Origin: JAJPKK01 sp963824905
Lineage (GTDB): Bacteria; Pseudomonadota; Alphaproteobacteria; Rhizobiales; Xanthobacteraceae
Direction of reading: 5' to 3'
Assembly: GCA_963824905.1 (NCBI GenBank)
Contig: CAWGRH010000012.1
Location: 233,983 to 297,982, forward strand
DNA: 64,000 nucleotides
Shown here: positions 61,208-64,000 of the stretch, piece by piece
Layout: each line of letters starts with the position of its first letter
Numbering within the stretch: position 1 is the stretch's first letter
Position numbers and translations under genes: made by a program
The notes under the pieces: generated by a model
Databases searched by the model: none
What the model was told of the DNA's origin: nothing
Seen by the model: the letters and a program-made list of their open reading frames with translations, nothing else

Positions 61208-62536
61208 TCACGCCATCGCCGCCGCTTTCTCTGCGGCGAGCGTCGGTGCCGCCGCGGGCGCGGTCGCCGCCGACGCGTTCGTGCGGTAGAACGCCGCCGT
61301 CGCCATGATGCTGCAGTAGGCCGCGAACATCAGCCAGAATCCCGGCGACGCCTGGTTGCCGCTGGCATTGATCAGGAACGTCGAGGCGAGCGGCGTGAAG
61401 GTGCCGAACAGCGCCGCGGCGAGGCTGAACGCGAGCGAGAAGCCGGACGCCCGGACGTGCGAGGGCACCGTCTCCGACAGCGCGGCCACCATCGCGCCGT
61501 TGTATATGCCGAAGTAGAACGAGAACAGCATGTCGACGGCGAGCAGGTTGATGAAGCTCGGATCGGCGACCAGCCAGCGCAGTGCCGGATATGCGGTGAT
61601 GAGCGCAAGGCTCGCGATCGTCAGCAGGACGGGCTTTCGGCCGATGCGGTCGGACACCGCGCCGCCGATCGGCAGCCAGATGAAATTGGTGATGGCGACG
61701 CACAGAGTAACCAGAAGGCTGTCGACGTCGGTGAGCTTGAGCACGCTCTTGCCGAAGGTCGGCGTGTAGACGGTGATGAAATAGAACATCACCGTGGTCA
61801 AGGCGACGAGGTTCATGCCGAGGAAGATGGTCTGCCAGTTCTGCACCATCGAGCGCAGGATTTCCGGGGCGGTCGGGTGCCGCTTCTGGGCAAGGAACTC
61901 CGGCGTCTCCTCGAGCGAGCGCCGGATCACGAAGATGAACGGCACGATCAGGCAGCCGATGAAGAACGGGATGCGCCAGCCCCAGTCGGCGATCTGCGTC
62001 GAGCTCAGCGACTGATTGAGCACGAAGCCGATGATCGCGGCGAAGAAGATCGCGACCTGCTGGCTTGCCGACTGGAACGAGGTGTAGAAGCCCTTGTTGC
62101 CCGGCGTCGCGATCTCGAACAGGTAGATCGAAACGCCGCCGAGCTCGACGCCGGCGGAAAAGCCCTGCAGCAGCCGGCCGATCAAGACGAAGATCGGCGC
62201 GAGGATGCCGATGCTCGCGTAAGTCGGCGCGAAGGCGATGGTGATGGTGCCGATCGCCATGATCGCCAAGGTGACGATCAGGCCTTTGCGGCGCCCGATC
62301 TTGTCGAGATAGGCGCCGAGCACGATCGCGCCGACCGGCCGCATCAGCGCGCCGAGCCAGAACGTCGTGAAGGTGAGCATCAGCTCCGTCGTCTCGTTGC
62401 CGGTCGGAAAGAACGCCTTGGAGATCGGCCCGGCATAGAAGCCGAACAGGAAGAAGTCGAACTGCTCGAGGAAGTTGCCGCTGGTCGAGCGGAGGATCGC
62501 ACCGATCCGCGATTTCAACTGAGGAGCTTCCGCCAT
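61208..62536 (-). CDS. tcuC: MFS citrate/tricarballylate-type proton symporter (TcuC-like, MHS family)
   Basis: The 442-residue transporter has the MHS family pattern: FLEQFDFFLFGFYAGPISKA, WLGALMRPVGAIVLGAYLDK with IGRRKGLIVTLAIMAIGTIT (motif A-like), LQGFSAGVELGGVSIYLFEI and the usual twelve membrane spans. It is likely the uptake system for the tricarboxylate oxidised by TcuA. The name is inferred from the neighbouring tcuAB genes. It could equally carry other organic acids. Confidence 0.87.
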   Translation of the reverse strand: MAEAPQLKSRIGAILRSTSGNFLEQFDFFLFGFYAGPISKAFFPTGNETTELMLTFTTFWLGALMRPVGAIVLGAYLDKIGRRKGLIVTLAIMAIGTITIAFAPTYASIGILAPIFVLIGRLLQGFSAGVELGGVSIYLFEIATPGNKGFYTSFQSASQQVAIFFAAIIGFVLNQSLSSTQIADWGWRIPFFIGCLIVPFIFVIRRSLEETPEFLAQKRHPTAPEILRSMVQNWQTIFLGMNLVALTTVMFYFITVYTPTFGKSVLKLTDVDSLLVTLCVAITNFIWLPIGGAVSDRIGRKPVLLTIASLALITAYPALRWLVADPSFINLLAVDMLFSFYFGIYNGAMVAALSETVPSHVRASGFSLAFSLAAALFGTFTPLASTFLINASGNQASPGFWLMFAAYCSIMATAAFYRTNASAATAPAAAPTLAAEKAAAMA

Positions 62537-62627
62537 GTCATCGACTCCTTGTTCGCGCCTCTGACCGCGTCGGGTGCCGCGTGCCGCGGCACCGCCTCGG
62601 CGCCTTTTCCTCGTCGACCGCGCCCCG

Positions 62628-63800
62628 TTACGGCTTGCCGGTGTAGACGATGGTCACCGGGCTCGCGTTCTTGATGTTCTGCCCGGTCGGTGTGAGCTCG
62701 CCGGTGCCTGCATCGACCTTGAACGTCACCACGTTGTCGCCCTGCTCGTTCGCCGCATTGAGGAAATGGCCGGACGGATCGAGGCCGATGAAGCGCGGGC
62801 CGCCGCCCTGTGTCGGTTGCCAGCCGACCGGGCTCAACAGGCCCTCGACGTTGGCGGCATAGATCGCGACGCTGTCATGGCCGCGGTTCGAGCCGTAGAC
62901 GAAGCGCCCGTCGGAAGATACCGCGATCTCGGCGGCCGTGCTCTCTCCGGTGAAATCGGTCGGCAAGGTCGTTATCACCTGGAACGGCGTGAGGCTCCCG
63001 GAATAGGGATCGAAACGGTAGGTCGCCATCGTGCTGTTGAGCTCGTTGAGGACCCAGACGATCGGCAGCTTGGGATGGAAAGCGACGTGGCGCGGCCCGG
63101 CGCCCGGCCGCGACCGCACCGAGCCCTGCTCGGTCGGGGTGAGCTTGCCGGTCGTGCCGTCGAAGCGGAACACGAACACACGGTCGAGCCCCTTGTCGGG
63201 CACCAGCACGAACCTTCCTGACGGGTCGAACACGACGTCATGGGGGTGCGAGCTCTGCTGCTCGACCTTGTGCGGCCCGGGTTCGCCGGGCAACGCGACG
63301 AGCTGGTGCTGATCCCCTAGCGCGCCGTCCGGCCCGACCGGCAGCACCGCGACGCTGCCGCTCGAGTAATTGGCGACGACGAGATATTTGCCGGAAGGAT
63401 CGAGGGCCTCGCGGACCCCGTTCTTGCCGCCTGTCGCGGCACGGCCGATGAATTTCGCTTGCCCGCTCTTCGGATCGAGGGCGAAGGCCGAGGCGTAATC
63501 GCCGTCGCCGTGCACCGAATAGAGCACGCGCTGGTCGCGGCTGAGCGCGAGATAGGACGGATTGACGAGGTCGCCGACATGCTGGACATGCGTCCATGCG
63601 CCGGTCGCGGGATCGACGCGGTAGACATGGATGCCGTCACCGCGCGCCTTGCGTTGGGCGGTCGTGAACGAGCCGACATAGGCGAACATCGAGGGGCCTG
63701 GGGGAGTTTGCGCGGCCGCCGGCATCGGCGCCGCGAGGGCGAGCACGATCAACATGGCAGCGACGCCCGGCCCGAGCAATCCCGAAATCTCGCCCTTCAT
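62628..63800 (-). CDS. Secreted lactonase-family (6-phosphogluconolactonase-like) beta-propeller protein
   Basis: The ATG at 63800 follows GGGGAGA and gives 390 residues with a signal peptide (GPGVAAMLIVLALAAPMPAA). It has the seven-bladed Pgl/lactonase pattern: SMFAYVGSFTTAQRKARGDG, VNPSYLALSRDQRVLYSVHG, SHPHDVVFDPSGRFVLVPDK, RPGAGPRHVAFHPKLPIVWV and GGGPRFIGLDPSGHFLNAAN. Cytoplasmic YbhE hydrolyses 6-phosphogluconolactone. A secreted form may instead open other lactones. It lies downstream of, and in the same direction as, the tcu genes, but a regulatory link is inferred. Confidence 0.87.
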   Translation of the reverse strand: MKGEISGLLGPGVAAMLIVLALAAPMPAAAQTPPGPSMFAYVGSFTTAQRKARGDGIHVYRVDPATGAWTHVQHVGDLVNPSYLALSRDQRVLYSVHGDGDYASAFALDPKSGQAKFIGRAATGGKNGVREALDPSGKYLVVANYSSGSVAVLPVGPDGALGDQHQLVALPGEPGPHKVEQQSSHPHDVVFDPSGRFVLVPDKGLDRVFVFRFDGTTGKLTPTEQGSVRSRPGAGPRHVAFHPKLPIVWVLNELNSTMATYRFDPYSGSLTPFQVITTLPTDFTGESTAAEIAVSSDGRFVYGSNRGHDSVAIYAANVEGLLSPVGWQPTQGGGPRFIGLDPSGHFLNAANEQGDNVVTFKVDAGTGELTPTGQNIKNASPVTIVYTGKP

Positions 63801-64000
63801 CGGTCGTCTCCCCTCGCCTTGTTGTCGTTTCCGGCAAGTGCCGGGTGACCCCAATGTATCGGCATGCAAGGGTTTGATCGAGGCCCTTTATTTGCGTTGG
63901 GCGGGTCGGTTTGGTGGCCGCAGGCAGCGCGATGCGCTTCGCCCACGGCGCGCAGATGAAGAGCGCGGCCGGAGCACGCGCCGTTATTTCATGCGCTTCC
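63801..64000. other. Window end, no gene recognised
   Basis: The last 200 bases contain no convincing coding frame, RNA or repeat. A neighbouring gene may start beyond the edge. Confidence 0.5.

Noticed and set aside
1..64000. CRISPR arrays, tRNA or rRNA genes, integrase-flanked island
   Set aside because: No regularly spaced direct repeats, no cloverleaf-like genes with a TTCGAATC arm, no rRNA core sequences and no integrase or transposase genes were noticed other than the group II intron maturase.

Overview
The window reads as a chromosomal segment of a GC-rich alphaproteobacterium, most likely order Hyphomicrobiales (Bradyrhizobium/Xanthobacteraceae-like). This rests on gene order: a penicillin-binding-protein activator diverges from rsmI-yraN-gshB, with comM nearby, and hemW-rdgB-rph diverge from hrcA. 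Dispersed palindromic repeats of the kind common in Bradyrhizobium genomes support it. No tRNA, rRNA, CRISPR array or prophage block was seen.

Region 1 (1-14.6 kb) is mostly housekeeping: comM (partial), four small unknown proteins, gshB, yraN, rsmI, a LpoA-like lipoprotein, a universal stress protein, a glyoxalase-fold protein, an MFS exporter, hemW, rdgB, rph, hrcA and a glutaryl-CoA dehydrogenase. Region 2 (14.7-20.2 kb) holds a peptidoglycan amidase whose N-terminus looks like an RlpA-type barrel, a damaged S46 dipeptidyl-peptidase, a secreted protein of unknown family and an alpha/beta hydrolase.

Region 3 (20.5-35.7 kb) is catabolic and accessory. It has two stand-alone molybdenum-hydroxylase large subunits, a BaiN-like flavoprotein, a UbiD decarboxylase, a GMC oxidoreductase, a split thiamine-diphosphate decarboxylase, a secreted methyltransferase-like protein, a second member of the unknown secreted family, a GlcG/HbpS protein and a Bug-type solute receptor. 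Region 4 (36.9-39.7 kb) is a mobile-intron locus. An intact group II intron with a maturase lies beside, and probably inside, the remains of a second group II intron whose own reverse transcriptase has been reduced to its two ends. There are two separate domain V hairpins.

Region 5 (39.7-49.3 kb) has secreted unknowns, a NodB-fold hydrolase overlapping an acyl-CoA dehydrogenase, a second split thiamine-diphosphate decarboxylase, an orphan antitoxin, an alpha/beta hydrolase, a benzoate-CoA ligase, an FlK-like thioesterase and a phenylacetate-CoA ligase. Aromatic acid or acyl-CoA metabolism is the likely theme. Region 6 (49.5-64 kb) has a DUF1800/DUF1501 pair, the third member of the unknown secreted family, a cupin, a subtilase with an altered catalytic Asp, a trypsin-like PDZ protease and a tricarballylate-type cluster (tcuB, tcuA, MFS transporter) followed by a lactonase.

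At least nine genes carry apparent frameshifts, and seven of them share a single-base insertion. This may reflect residual long-read assembly errors or genuine decay, so disrupted genes should be read with that caution.
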